Below are positions 22,689 through 35,700 of a stretch of DNA of 64,000 nucleotides, one piece after another. Position 1 is the first letter of the stretch. Every line of letters begins with the position of its first letter. The notes under the pieces are model-generated. The model saw only the letters and a list, made by a program, of their open reading frames with translations, was not told the origin of the DNA and made no database searches. The position numbers and the translations under genes were made by a program. The DNA is from a virus: positions 1-64,000 of IMG/VR virus record IMGVR_UViG_3300034691_000049, one strand, 5' to 3'.

Positions 22689-24977
22689 ATGGGGCTTTTC
22701 AGCAGCAAGACCACTTACACAGTGAACGTCACAGTTCAGCCTGTGTTTGAGGAAGATCAGATCCCAACGAGCGCACTTAATGGGCTCATTAAAGGGATCA
22801 TGCAAGAACAGGACATTGTCCCGTCAATGCTCGATGAAATCTCGCAATGTATGGGCATTCGTGCCATTACTGCGATGTACAACACGCAGAAGAAAGGTTA
22901 CGACGTGGGCATCCCGTCGGCGCAGGTTGCGACCTACATTCAAGCAAAAGCTGAAGTAATTAGTGCGATTGAAGCCAACATTGGCCGTAAGATCAATGTT
23001 GAGTATTACTACATGGGGCCACTGAACTCCATGCACTTCGGCTGGCAGTATTGTCACGACGCCTTGGGCTATGTGCCCAGTACTAACGAACTGCCGGGGC
23101 TCACTGCCTCTACTGGTTTCAAGTGCTACCTCTCGGACATGAAGGCGACGTATCTGCGCGAAGACTTCGACTGGATGCTGAAGACGAACGATACCGGCAT
23201 GCTTACGCAACTGGGACCGTCTCCGCGCTCTGGCTATCGGCCGTCGGCCCCATTCAACACACTGAGTGGCATGGGCCAGTATGCGGAACAGCCGGCGTAC
23301 GAAGTCAGCGACGTTTCTACCGAGGACTATGTGACGATCCAATACGAGTTCCAAGATGCCAATGGCACCTTTGTAACCCGGGGCATCACTGCATCCATGG
23401 CGGCGTTCGACAACACCGCAGACTTCCACATGTGCCGGTACACCGACTCCATGGGGAAGACTGGGTTCTTCACCTATCTGCACGGTTCCGGTACTTACCC
23501 GGCAATCGACCAGGCATACGCCCTGGAGCACAGCCAGTTCGGTTCCTACTTCCCTTGGGCGTACTTCCGCTTGCAAGGTGAGGACGCCTATGAGGTCGAA
23601 ACCCAGCAAAGCATGGAGCAGATGCACGCATGGTGTGAGCAACTGGGGGTCAGTTACGACCAACTGCATGATGGGGTGCATTCGGACCCGGATGTAGACG
23701 ATGTAGAGCAAAGCCTGCTGCTTATGGCTATCTCGCCGGGGAATAAGCACCCAGCGTGCCGGGAATACCTATTCAAGCACTTTGGTGCACTGCACTCCAA
23801 CGCGTTGCCGCAAGTGCAGTTAGACCCGACTCTTGAGGGCAAACTCAACGCATTCACGTCGTCGCCGTCGCAAATGCAGCATATTCAGGACAATCGCTTT
23901 GCGATGTCGTTTCAATTCAGCGGTATCTCTCGGCGTCGTGTTCCTGGAAGCATCGGGCGCAAAGGCTCCTACGATTCGCACTTTGGTATCCTGAGTCAGG
24001 ACAGCCAGAACTACTTGACCCAAACGCCTATCGGCACCGGGGTAGATAACGCATTTCTGGAACAACCGGGTTGGATCTACCAACACCAGGTGACGGACAC
24101 GGTCTACGAAGAGATCATCGTCTACGGTCTGCGGGTGAACTATGAGGTCCACCGCAAGAAAGGGTTTGCCGCAGGCAATCAAGACCCTGAATTGCTGATC
24201 CCGCTCGACCGGGCCATCGTGGAAACAATGTCTGTGCCGGCCCGGGAACAACTGCTGTGCCGTGCACTGACAATGCTGGTCAACACGCTGATTGTGTACA
24301 AGGCGCCTTGGTATACCTCTACTGGTTTCAAGATCGTCTTGTTGGTAATTGCCGTGGTCGTCACGATCATTTCGGGGGGTACAGCGTGGCAAGCCATCGT
24401 TGCAGCTTACGGTGTAGGGATCGGGGCACTTGCCTTGGTGATCCTCACGATCATCGTTAAAGCTGTGGTTATCAGCTATGGCGTGAAGCTGTTCGCCAAA
24501 ATGGTGGGGCCTCGCCTCGCATTGGTGATTGCGGTAGTGGCCGTGATTTATGGCAACAGTTCTGCACTGCAATCTGCATCTGCTACCTGGGCACAGAACC
24601 TTATTGCCGTCGGCACCTCACTTGTAAAAGAAGCGGGGGCACTCAGCCAACAACAGATCGCAGCCGGCATCAAAGATCTTGTGGAGGACGCCGAAGCGTT
24701 TTCTACCTGGGCAGAAGACCAAATGGATGGGCTAAGTGATAAGATGCTGGCCTTGGGCTTAAAACCGGAAATTGTCGGGCTAAGCGCATTCGATGTGGTA
24801 AAAATGGGGCCTCAGCTTGTTCTTGGTGAGAGTCCGTCGAGTTACTTCGACCGAACTGTGCATTCTGGCAACATCGGCACACTGTCGTTTGATATGACAG
24901 AATCCTACGTTGCTATGCAAACTATGCTCCCAACATTCAATCAAACGCAGGAGAATTTCAACTATGGCGGGGACTAA
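22689..24977 (+). CDS. large virion protein with C-terminal membrane segments (putative ejection protein)
   Basis: 762 aa. Residues 1-520 are soluble with many aromatic residues. Around 545-640 are three hydrophobic segments (IVLLVIAVVVTIISGG, GIGALALVILTIIVKAVVIS, LALVIAVVAVIYG), then an amphipathic tail. A virion protein with internal membrane helices, upstream of vRNAP, fits an internal protein that is ejected to form a channel across the envelope. Position is similar to N4 gp53. It overlaps the next gene by 14 bases. Confidence 0.6.
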   Translation: MGLFSSKTTYTVNVTVQPVFEEDQIPTSALNGLIKGIMQEQDIVPSMLDEISQCMGIRAITAMYNTQKKGYDVGIPSAQVATYIQAKAEVISAIEANIGRKINVEYYYMGPLNSMHFGWQYCHDALGYVPSTNELPGLTASTGFKCYLSDMKATYLREDFDWMLKTNDTGMLTQLGPSPRSGYRPSAPFNTLSGMGQYAEQPAYEVSDVSTEDYVTIQYEFQDANGTFVTRGITASMAAFDNTADFHMCRYTDSMGKTGFFTYLHGSGTYPAIDQAYALEHSQFGSYFPWAYFRLQGEDAYEVETQQSMEQMHAWCEQLGVSYDQLHDGVHSDPDVDDVEQSLLLMAISPGNKHPACREYLFKHFGALHSNALPQVQLDPTLEGKLNAFTSSPSQMQHIQDNRFAMSFQFSGISRRRVPGSIGRKGSYDSHFGILSQDSQNYLTQTPIGTGVDNAFLEQPGWIYQHQVTDTVYEEIIVYGLRVNYEVHRKKGFAAGNQDPELLIPLDRAIVETMSVPAREQLLCRALTMLVNTLIVYKAPWYTSTGFKIVLLVIAVVVTIISGGTAWQAIVAAYGVGIGALALVILTIIVKAVVISYGVKLFAKMVGPRLALVIAVVAVIYGNSSALQSASATWAQNLIAVGTSLVKEAGALSQQQIAAGIKDLVEDAEAFSTWAEDQMDGLSDKMLALGLKPEIVGLSAFDVVKMGPQLVLGESPSSYFDRTVHSGNIGTLSFDMTESYVAMQTMLPTFNQTQENFNYGGD

Positions 24978-25440
24978 CTATTTGCCCTTCGACTTCGACC
25001 TGAGCAGCATCTTCGGAGGCACCACAGGCGCACCAAACAACGGGGCCAATACCAGCCTTGTGAACTTTCCTGGCTTCGGTGGTGGCGGTTCTGCTGGTGC
25101 TCCTGTTGCGGGTGCTGGCAATTCGGGTTTGCTGGGCAATCTCTTCAGCAAGCAGTCTATGTTTGGGGGCACTGACCCGAACAGCGGCATTTCTACCGGA
25201 GGCTGGGCACCGGTGGCACTTGGTGCAGGTCAGGCAATTTTCGGCGCGTTGCAGGGCAATAAAGCAATGGGCCTGGCCGAGAAGCAATTCAAGGAAGGCC
25301 AACGCCAGTTTGACCTGAACTTCGGGGCACAGCGTCAAACTATCAACACGCAGTTGGAAGATCGCCAACGTGCGCGGGTAGCTTCGAACGCCAACGCTTA
25401 CGAAAACACTGCCGACTACCTGAAGAAGAATAAGGTGTAA
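24964..25440 (+). CDS. small virion protein (N4 gp52-like position), 158 aa
   Basis: Start is the ATG 24964-24966 after AGGAG. N-terminal 70 residues are Gly/Asn/Ala-rich and likely disordered (FGGGGSAGAPVAGAGNSG). A Gly-rich helix (ALGAGQAIFGALQGNKAMGL) follows, then a long charged helix, the pattern often seen in podovirus internal proteins. Not recognised otherwise. Confidence 0.6.
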   Translation: MAGTNYLPFDFDLSSIFGGTTGAPNNGANTSLVNFPGFGGGGSAGAPVAGAGNSGLLGNLFSKQSMFGGTDPNSGISTGGWAPVALGAGQAIFGALQGNKAMGLAEKQFKEGQRQFDLNFGAQRQTINTQLEDRQRARVASNANAYENTADYLKKNKV

Positions 25441-25442
25441 TC

Positions 25443-26720
25443 ATGGCCGATCCGATTACTTGGCGTAACGTTGGCGGGGGTGGCGGGAGTAATCCCGCTG
25501 CTTTGCTCGCTCTCGGTCAAAATCAGGTAAACCAAGGGTTCAATGCCTTGGGCACCCTGTTTCAAAACGAATCCCGCTTGCAGCAGAAGAATGCACTGCA
25601 AGTGCGGGACAACAACACGGCTCAGTACCTTGATTCGGTCGCAGCCGCTGGAGGTGTGGATGCTCTGCAAGATCCCGCAAAGCGAGCTGAACTCGAAGCT
25701 ACTCGGGCCGGGTTCGGTGCTGCAATCGATCGCAACGCCACTCGGGATGCAATCGACAATCGAGTCAAAGGATTGCAACAGCAAACCTTGGTGGCGAACC
25801 AATATGCGGACCAGGCGACGGAGCGCGAACAACGAGGCGTAATCGACAAAGGTTTGGAACTGGCCCAAGCCGGCGATGCAGCAGGTGTGCAAAAACTGCT
25901 GGCCGATACTCAGTTTCTGGATGAAGGCAAGGTCGCCAACAACCTCATGGGGATCTTGGATGCCCGGACCCGCCGTCAGTATGCCGCCGAGGACCAAAGC
26001 CGTCAGAACCGCGCTGAAGGCCGTCAGATCGCCCAATTCCAGGAGAACATGGCAGCATCTACGGAAAACCGTCTGTATCAACGCGGAGCACGCCAGGACG
26101 CCGAGGATCAACGTACCTATCGTCAAGGTGCCAAGGTTCTCGACGATGCAGCCGAGCAAGCCAAAGGGATCTTGAATAGCAAGCTGTCTGGTAACGAATG
26201 GGCCAGCACTTCTACCGATCCAACGAAAGACACCCAGGTCATCTTGAAGGCTGCCGGTGGATTGGATAAATTTTCGTCTTGGCTTAACACAGACAAAACG
26301 GACTTCGCGCAGGTACAGAGCGGCATTACTGATTTGCTCACCACGGGTATCGATGTAGAAGGGGAGAACTACAAAGTTCCCCCTGCAATCCTGCAACAGG
26401 TATTGCTTTCGAACAGCAACCGCCTGAACGTCTCTGATAACCCTATGAACGATATCCGTAATGATCTGCGCAATAGCCTATCGGGTAATGCAGGTGCAGC
26501 AAACCGTGCAAAGGTCCGCGAAGCGCAGGATATTCGGGCTAAAGCGGGCAATGTGATGAACACACTTAAACGGGCGAAAACTCAACTCGGGTCTAGCTCT
26601 AAGCTCGATACTTCTGGTATTGTGCAGGCACTCGCTGAGTTGGCAGGAAAAGAACCGGTCAAGTCGTCAACGAGTGGCCCAGACCTCCTGCCTTCCGCAG
26701 ACGAGGATCTTAAATACTGA
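25443..26720 (+). CDS. internal virion protein (N4 gp51-like position), 425 aa
   Basis: Helical, Gln/Arg/Asp-rich throughout, with a long coiled coil around residues 120-240 (YAAEDQSRQNRAEGRQIAQF). Directly upstream of the vRNAP gene with a 14-base gap. In N4 the genes here encode internal proteins packaged with vRNAP. No enzymatic motif. Confidence 0.6.
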   Translation: MADPITWRNVGGGGGSNPAALLALGQNQVNQGFNALGTLFQNESRLQQKNALQVRDNNTAQYLDSVAAAGGVDALQDPAKRAELEATRAGFGAAIDRNATRDAIDNRVKGLQQQTLVANQYADQATEREQRGVIDKGLELAQAGDAAGVQKLLADTQFLDEGKVANNLMGILDARTRRQYAAEDQSRQNRAEGRQIAQFQENMAASTENRLYQRGARQDAEDQRTYRQGAKVLDDAAEQAKGILNSKLSGNEWASTSTDPTKDTQVILKAAGGLDKFSSWLNTDKTDFAQVQSGITDLLTTGIDVEGENYKVPPAILQQVLLSNSNRLNVSDNPMNDIRNDLRNSLSGNAGAANRAKVREAQDIRAKAGNVMNTLKRAKTQLGSSSKLDTSGIVQALAELAGKEPVKSSTSGPDLLPSADEDLKY

Positions 26721-26734
26721 TAGGAGAGACAATT

Positions 26735-29700
26735 ATGGCAAACGGCGACGAGAACAACGGTTTCGACCAACTGTTCCCTGCCGGCCTGCCTGCCGCAAAA
26801 ACAGGGGGCTTCCGCCCCCTTTTTGATTTGTCTGCAAAGGCTGATCAAGTTGCGGCAGCTTCTGTTGAAAAGAAGCAAGCTCTCGTCAATAAGCTGGGTT
26901 ACGACGTTGAAGATACCGTGGGCGCTGCGATTAACTTCGGTGCGTCCTTTGTGTCGGGGGCTAGCCGTTTGGCTGGCAACCTCACAACCCTGCCTATTGA
27001 TGCGATCTCTGGTTTGGCCCAAGGCTCTGTTCCTGAAGAACAGGTTCAAGCATACAACCGACTGCAAACTGGCCAAGCGTCTGACGCTGACCGGGCATTG
27101 CTCGATCAAACTGCACCGCTCGACGATGGCGTACCTCAAACTTACCTGCAACGCCTGCAAGGCACGCAAGGTCTGCAAGAAGTAGCGCAGAACGTCGATG
27201 ATTTCTTCAATATTGACAGCATCGTCGATCAAACCAACCGTGAGCGTCTGAGCCGGGATCTCAAAGAGAACACCGGTGATGGCGTCAACCGTCTGCGTTA
27301 TGCGGCGGAAGCGTTCAAGATTGGTCACTATAAAGACGCGCTGACTGAAGGCTTCGGTGGTCTCGATTCGACCTTGAGCGAGGCGTTGAAAACTGCGGCA
27401 AGCAGTCCAGTTGCTACCGCCGAATACGTGGTAGAGAACATTCCACAACTGCTGGCTGCGGCCTACAGCGCCCCCGTGATGGCTGCATCGAACGCCGGTT
27501 ACGGTTATGACGCCTACCGTGAAGGTGTGCGTCAATACTTCGACCAGAACAACGGCCAACTGCCGAACGCCAATGAGCGTGCGAAGATGGGCCTGTTTGC
27601 TGCATCCGCGGCCCTGGCTGAACAAGTTGGTGACGCCTCCATGCTGCGCGGCTTCCGTGCGGCGGGTACTGGCACTAGCTCCAAGGCCATGGCTGCGGCT
27701 GCGGGAATTGTTGGTGCAATGACACGCGAAGGCGTGACTGAGGGCTATCAAACCTACGCCGAATCCAAAGCCAAACTGGAAGACGCATCTTTGGAAGAAA
27801 TCGTCGAAGGCGCTACCATTGGTGCGCTTGTTGGCGGTAACTTCCACGGTGCTGTAGAACTGGGCCACCTTGGCGGTCCTAAACAAGATCCGGCCGCTCG
27901 TGCCGCATCTACTGAAGCATTTACCAATGCTGTTGAATCTGGTGACGTTTCGTCGCTGGCTGATGCAACCTCGCCGACTTACAACCCGGTTCGTGCTGTT
28001 GAAGCACTGCACCAGTTGAACTTGACGCCGGGTGCTGATGTTGACGCAAACCTTGCTAAAGCTGACGAAATTCAGCAAAACGTGACGGCTGATGTGTCGT
28101 CGATTCAGGCTCGCCTGGACAACACCTCCCCGGAGGCTGTTGCCCGTATTGGTGCCATTGTTGATCAGCTTGAGGCCGCTGGTGCAGACCAAGCCCAAAT
28201 CGCTGAAATGCGTGACATTCATGAGGCTGTATCGAGTTACACCCCAGCACAACGCAAAGCTGACCAAGCCCGCCTTACCGAACTGGAAAGCCAGTTGGGT
28301 CAGATTTATTCGGCATCCGAGCGCTTGCGCGTAGATTCCAGCCCTGAGCAGGCTGAAGTCGAGGCCATCGCTACCCAAGCACAGACAGGCGATACCCAGG
28401 CGGCTGACCGTCTGCTAACCCTGACCATGATCAACCCTGATTCCGTGGACACCCAGATTGCCGAGTCTCTTGCACAGAGCGAAGCACTGTCTGAGCCGCA
28501 ACGTACTGCCATGCGCCTTTTCAGCGAGGCTCAGGTGGCAACCAACGCCCTGAAAGGCCTTACTGGCGTACGTTCGGACATTGCCACTGGTGGCGACGGT
28601 TTCAAAGGTATCTCGCAATATCGCAATGCAATCCGCATGGCCCTGGCCAATGGCAACGAAGACGCAGCCCGCTCGCAAGTCGATGGCATCCGCGCATTCG
28701 CTGACAGTCGTGTGTCGAAACTGAACGCTATCACCACTGCCTTCAAGCAAGTGAAGGGCACTGATAATTCGATCAACATCGTGCGTAATGAGCAAGGCGA
28801 ATGGGGTCCAACTGACCTGAAGGGCTCTGCCCTGAAGAAAGCTGGTGGTCTGGTAGTTGACGCACGTTCTTTCAAGCTACGCGACGGTGTAGCTGCGGAA
28901 GCTGACGCTTTGACGAAAACTGCTGCTGCAATGGAAGCTCTGGTAAATGCTGCTCCATCTCCTGTTTCGGCGCCGGTTGTGCAACCGACTGCCGCAGTAC
29001 AGGGTGAAGTTACCCCGGCAACTCCTGAAGTTGCAGCCACGCCGACTGTTGACCCTGCACCGGTAGCTCCGGTAGCAGACAAGGCACCTACGTCCGCTGT
29101 AACTGAAGAAGCTGCGGTCACACCAGAAGAAGCCCCGAAAGCGGCCGAGTCGGCACCTGCAAATGTAGGGCAGCTCACTGTAATCGGCGAGCGAACTGGT
29201 GCGGCGGTAACTGCCGACAACTACCGTTCTGTCAATCTGGTTTCGGAGCTGTTTGAACAACAGGCCGGCAACGAGACTGATGCAAGCGTTCGCCCGCTGG
29301 TAGCTGTCAAAGACTTCGCTTCTGCGATCCGTGCAGGCGAAGTGCAGGCCAAGGACTTTATCGACCAGAAAGGTGACCTGACTGGCCCGCAAACCCAAGC
29401 CCTCAACGCTTTCTTTAACTTCGCGCAATTCTCTGCGCAAGCGATCCGCAACCAATTTAAGGTGACGGAATCTCGCGCTAAACGCCCGGACTTCTTCTAC
29501 CGGGACATGGCGCAGTTCCTCCAGAACGCGGATGGGCAAATTGATGAGAACGTGGCGACTGCCGTCTCTTTTGGCATGTTCTCTTGGGCTAACGAAAACG
29601 CAACTCAACTGCGTAACTCCGACGAGGCAATCAACGCTATTCTGTTGAACGAACTCGATTCTGAGATCTCGTCTGCTGCATACAAAGAACTGTCGCTGAT

Positions 29701-32700
29701 CGGTACGCGTGAATCCGTGGTTGCCTCGCAACTCGGTGGCCGTATCGTTCAAGCGATGGGTCTGCGTGTCACTCAGCAAGGCACTGCCGCTGAACTGAGC
29801 AAGCTGGAAGCTTCTATCGGTACGCGAGCAATCGCTGCCATGGAGAAGCTGGGCATCGTTGAGCGCGTACAGCTCTCGGACGTGAAACTCCAAGCGCTGA
29901 TGGACTCCAATGAAAAAGGCGATCCACGCGTCAAGCACACCTTCGTCCGGGTTAAATCGGAAGAGGTGAACGGTAAGCGTGAAGCCAGCCCAATCACCAA
30001 GCGTATCCGCGAGCGCAACGTCGGCTCACAGTCCGTGGTGAACAAGCTGATGTCGGTGCAAGCTGCTGGCATTGAGCCGAGCTACACCCCGATCAAATTC
30101 GACCAGGCATTCGCCAAACGCACCGGACAAGAAGTGCCTAAAGGCCTGGCCACGATCCTGAATAAAGAAGGCGCCAAACCCCACGTCGTTCGTCAGAACA
30201 TGTGGCACGTCTGGGGCAAGTTGAGCAAGCAGGCGTTGTACGAGATGGGCGGCGTGGTCTCCACGACTGACAACCCTACTCACGTTGAGAACCTGGATTC
30301 CCGCCGTGCAAAGAATGACGGTCTGATTCAGCAAGTCGATAACCTCGACACCTTCATCAACGCAATGTCGGCCGATCCAAGCACCAACGGCCTGGAACAG
30401 GAAATGTTCTTCGGGCGCTCGGTCTGGAAGCCTCAACGTGTTGGTTTGACCGCAAACGTGGTGAACCCGCAGACTTCGAAGATCCACCGTCACATGCTGG
30501 CCATGAAAAGCTGGAATGCGTCCATTGACTTAGCTGATGCTGCGTCGATGAACAACTTCAAGCTGCGTGTGCTGGAAGCGTTCGGCAAGAAGACCGAAGC
30601 GACCAATACCCCTGTTGTTCTGGCTGGCTACGATGCTGTTGTGTCGAACCCGGCAATTCAAGCAGGTGTTGACGCTTTGGTTGATGTGCTGCGCGATACT
30701 GGTGAAACCAATGAAAATGCAATCGTTGCTGCGGTAAAAGCTGGCGGCGAGAACTTCCATTCGTTCGACGCATTGGTAGCCCTGGCTGAGCAGCGCATTG
30801 CTGAACAAGACGGTAAGCCTGCGTTCGAAACCAGCATGATGGGTGAAGTCGATGGTGTGACCAACGGTCCTATGCTGTCCCTGCTGATGCTGGGCGCAAA
30901 AGGCTTTGAAACCATGAACCAAGGTGGGTTCTTCCAACTGGATAGCCCGTTCACTCAGTTCAATGACTTCCACGGAGTTGATGGCAACCTCGACCTCTAT
31001 GAGTCGAACATTGCTGGCGCTTTGAACCGTCTGCAAGGCCGTAACGTCAACATGCTGCAAGCAATGCAGACCATCACCGGTCAACTGCAAACTGCCGAAG
31101 GCAACGTGACCTCTAAAGGCCGTAACATCATCAAGAAGCCGCTGACTGCGTTGATGTTCGGGTCCAACCCGAAAACTGCGGTAGAAGGCATGGCTGACGG
31201 CTTCGTTGAAGCGATCTACAGCCGTATCGAAGATGCTGCTGCAAAGCGTGATGATGCTGCCATTACTGAGCTGTTCACCGCGGTCAATACCTTGCTTCGT
31301 TCGCCAAAGGCTGCACTGGATGCGAAGATGGGTTATGCCCGGGCACTTGAGACCAAACTGAATGATCAGCAAAAAGCGGCCCTGAAGAAGTCGTTCTATG
31401 AGCTGCTGGGCAAGCCGACTGAAGATGCACTGGCTGACAACTACGCGACCTTCATTGCTCGCCGTAACGTGATCAACCAGACCGCACAACTCTCGTTTGA
31501 CCTGTTCAACGCAGTGCGTGACGGTGTAACCGAGTTCGTTGAGCAGTCGAGCCCTGAAGTTGCACGTAACAATAGTGGTGAGGCGATTCGCACCTTGACC
31601 AAAGAGCAACTGGCACAAGTCCAGGAGCTGATGGGCGATATGGCGCCAATCCTGCAAACTGCTATGTCTCAGGCGGCAAAGCAACGCGAAGCTGGCATGT
31701 ACATGGCGAAGTCGCAGCGTAAGCTGGATTCCTCGCTGCCGTACGAGCAAGAAGTCGCATTCGGTGAATTGGTTAACACCATCGCACCGGACGGCCAAAT
31801 GCAGGGCATCGGTTCGTCTCGTGTCTCGTCTTCGCGTACCGAAGACATTGACCCGGGCGTAATGCCGTTCATTACCTCGATTCACTCCAGCGACTCCAAC
31901 ATATCGCACACTGCTATTGGTGATAATGATGTGTTGAACGTGCACGATGCTCACGGCGTTGGTTTGAATGACATCGCCACAGCGGGCCAGCGGCTGAACA
32001 AAGCCACCTTTGATACCCTGCTGAACTACTCCTCGCCGACGGCTATGGCCAACATGCTGGATGAAGTGCTGGCCGGTGTGTCCAAAGTGATGCAGAACCC
32101 GGAACTGGCAGCACTGATTCAGCCAAAGCTGCGCGAGAAGATGATTCAGCGCACTGAGAAGAAGCGCGGCGGCATTGCTGAGCAACTGACCGCTATCCGT
32201 GAAACTGCCAAGCAGGCAGACACTGACAAGCTGAAAATGATGGCCGAGTTGAAGGCTATTGGTCAGTACGCCACAGAAGGTGGTTCGTACCTGGTGAATG
32301 ACGCAGACCGTGAAGCTGCATCCAAGAAATTGGGTGAAGTGGGAAGTTCGTTCAACGAAGCTGCTGAATCGGTTGCTGAAATGCTGGACGTTGCCGCTGC
32401 TGTCGATCCTGCTGTGTATCAGCCAGGTCAAACAGCCGTGCTGTCCAACACCTCGGTTACCACACTGGCGCCGGCCACTTCCCTCAATACTCTGGCTTCG
32501 CTTGAGCAAACTGAGGCGGTGGCCAAGGTCATTGATTCCATGGTTTCGGGTAACCGGACTTTGGCTGATGCTGTGCAGGTTCTGCCTGAGCATCAAGCTG
32601 CCGAAGTGATCAACGCTGTCAATGGTGCATCTGAAGCGAAACTGTCGGTATGGGGCCAACTGGGCTCGCCGGTAGTGCAATCTGACGTGAATCTGGTGGA

Positions 32701-35700
32701 ACTGCTGGAAGGTAACAACCTGACCGCACACAACCTGATCGACTCGATGGTTGCCTACGTACAAGACCCGTTCCAACGCACTGTGTTGCAGATGGCCAAG
32801 AAAGGTATCCCGGCCAACCTGCCAGTGAACTATGTCACCTCCGAGACCGGCCCTGAAGGCGCGTTCGGTGAAGGCGTGGATAAATCCCGTGGTTGGTATG
32901 CACAGCGTAACAACACCGAAGCTTTGTTCGTGAAGTCGCCTGAATTCGTTGAATCGGGTATCACCCCGGAAATGCTGACCCACGAACTGGTTCATGCTGC
33001 CCTGGCGAACCTCGTTGATGCCCATGAAGGTAAGAACACTGCCGTCGGCCGTGCTGTTGCTGATCTGGAGGCCATCCGCACCAAAGCTGCCGAGTTCATC
33101 GACAACAACGGCGCACTGTCGGCCCAGTTCCGCAATGCCACTGCAAACGTGCATGAACTGCTGGCATGGGGCCTGACCAACAAGGCATTCCAACGTGACG
33201 TGCTGTCGCAGATTCAAGTTGAGCAGAAAAACGCCGGCTTGCTGTCTGGCCTGCGCAAGTTCATCAACAGCTTGACCACCATGCTGTTCGGCACCAATAA
33301 AGTGTCGGAAAACAATGGTATGGCCAACCTAGTGGCGAATGCTGCTGGCCTGTTCCAGGAAGCGGCCGCTGTACGCGACTCCCGCTCGGCAAGCACCCAC
33401 AAGTACGAAGATGCTGTGGATCACATCAATGCCATGACTGCTGAGCAAGTGTTTGATGCACTGGCTTCGGTGTCGGGCACCCAAACTGACCCACGCCACA
33501 CTGAGTACCTGAAGAACCTGCTGAACGAGACAGTTGACCCGATCTACGGCCCTTACGGTGCATTCAAAGAACAAGCAGCGGCTAACCGTGCATTCACCCC
33601 AATGGATGTATTCCTGAAGGCTGTACAGACCGGCAAACTGCCATTCAGCTCGGAAGCGACCACCAATGCATTCATCCTGTCGCAACAGGAAGCGTTTGTA
33701 CTGGAATCGGTTCAAGCTACTGTGGCTTTCGCCATGGACCAAAAGGAAACCTTGTTTGCACGCCAAGGGCTGGAAAACCTGTTCAAGGAAGCGCGAGCTA
33801 CCCTGAAACCGGCCAACTTCCACAAAGGTGTCTGGGCTACCGCAAGCCAGAATGAAAAGGATATCGCCCAAGCGAAGTTCGACTTCATCTTCCGTCCACA
33901 GGCTGCAATCACCAGCAAAAACGCATACCTGTCGCGCTTTGCTGCACTGGGCCTGGCATCGGCTGAAGTCCGCAACGTAATGGCGTTCTCGACTGCGAAC
34001 TTGGACGTTCCGTTGAAAAGCCTGCCATGGGCAAGCCGCCTGACTGAAATCTTCCGTCGGATCATGACTCGCCTGTCTTCGCTGGCGACTAAGACCACCC
34101 CGGGCCAAGCTGGCAACCAAGCGCTGAGCGCCCTGGTAGAGCAGATGGTGGACATCGAAGCCAAGCGTAAAGCTCGCTTCGGCCAAGACAAACTGGGATC
34201 CCTCGACCAAATCGAGACTGTCCTGTCGGCTGCCGGTGAAAAGGTTCGCGAGAAGGCGGATGCCTTCGGCCAATCGAAGTTCTTCCGTCAATCCCGTATC
34301 CCGGGTGTCCCATTCGTGGGTGCGGCGATCTCGACTGTTGCAGGCGACCGTCTGGATGCAGTACTGGACCGGATCACTGTGACCCGAGACCATTACTTCA
34401 AAACCCGTCAGGGCCTGATGATCGGTATCGTGAGCGAGTGGCGTGGTGTCTACGACTCCCGCCGTCTGGCTGCCGAACTGTTCAAAGGGGCCAAGGCCAT
34501 CGAGCAAGAACGCAAGGCTGTGATTGAAAACACTGCCAGCGCGGTCAACGGTGCCTTCGTAAACCAAGGCCAGGATCTGACCCAGGACCAGCGTGATGCG
34601 CTGACCAAAGTCTTCCTGCGTACCAACGCCCAAGCAATTGCTGCGGTGAAAGGTGTGTCGGGCCTGCGTGACCTGATGGAAGATCCGGCTCAGATGGCAG
34701 CGTACCGCGCCGATCTGGAAGCCCAGGTCAAAGCCATCACCGGCAACTCGCAGTACATGATCAGCCAGGCCAAAGACTTGGCTCACCACAAGGTAATTGG
34801 TGGCGCGACCTCGGCCAACCTGATGCTGTCCACCGGCAACATTGCGGCGATGTACGGCACCAAAAAGGCTGGGCAGGATGCTCATCTTGTTGCTGGTTTG
34901 ACGCCGTTGCTGGAGCAGTTGGTGGGTGTCTATGGCCTGCAATATTCGGGTGACGTGGATGTCAACAATGCCAAGCAGGTACTGCGCACCGAGATGAACC
35001 GTCAAGACGGTGGCAACGGTGTGGAATACATGCTGAAGCTGCACACAGGCCTCCAGGAGAAAGCCCGGAAGGATCTGTTCGCCGGTACTGAAGCACTACA
35101 ACAAACCGGTTACGTTGCCGAGATTCACGACAACAAGATCGAAGTGTTGCTGGTCTCTCAGGCAGACGTGGCAGCTCACCTGCGGGCCGGTTACGAGGTA
35201 GGCACCCGTCTGCAAATGGACCCTAACGTCAAGGCACTGCAAGGCGGTTCCCGTGTCCTGATGACCCGTCGAGGCTCTGGCCAGAACGCATTGCTGACTG
35301 GCGCCCTGTCGTTTACCGGGATGAACTCGAAAGGTTCCAGCCCGATCACCGAAGCGCTGAACATGATGCAAGGTACGCAGACCACGTCTGCCGCCGTGCG
35401 CCAGCAGATTGCGGCGGCCAAAGCCGGTGCGATTACCGACTTGTTCAACCGTGGCCCAAATTACGACCCACGGAATGCACAATCTGGGCACATGGCCCCC
35501 ACCCTGGCACCTGACGGCCGCATAGCTGACTACCGTCACCTGATGGTCGAACACAACCGCGATGTCCTACTGGACCGCGATAATTCGATGGATCAGGTGA
35601 TGGGAGTCATGGCCGGTCAGATTACTGACAAGGTGTCGTCTGCTTCGCAGAATGCTGATGTGGTTCGGTCGATGTACGACCAGTATCGTGCTGATTACAC

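Noticed and set aside
21147-22805. 552-aa open frame on the minus strand
   Set aside because: Antisense to two well-supported late genes and crosses two terminators.
26582-28378. 598-aa open frame on the minus strand
   Set aside because: Antisense to the end of the gp51-like gene and the start of vRNAP; no ribosome site or recognisable domain.
30530-33217. 895-aa open frame on the minus strand
   Set aside because: Antisense to the polymerase domain of vRNAP, whose motifs are all intact on the plus strand.
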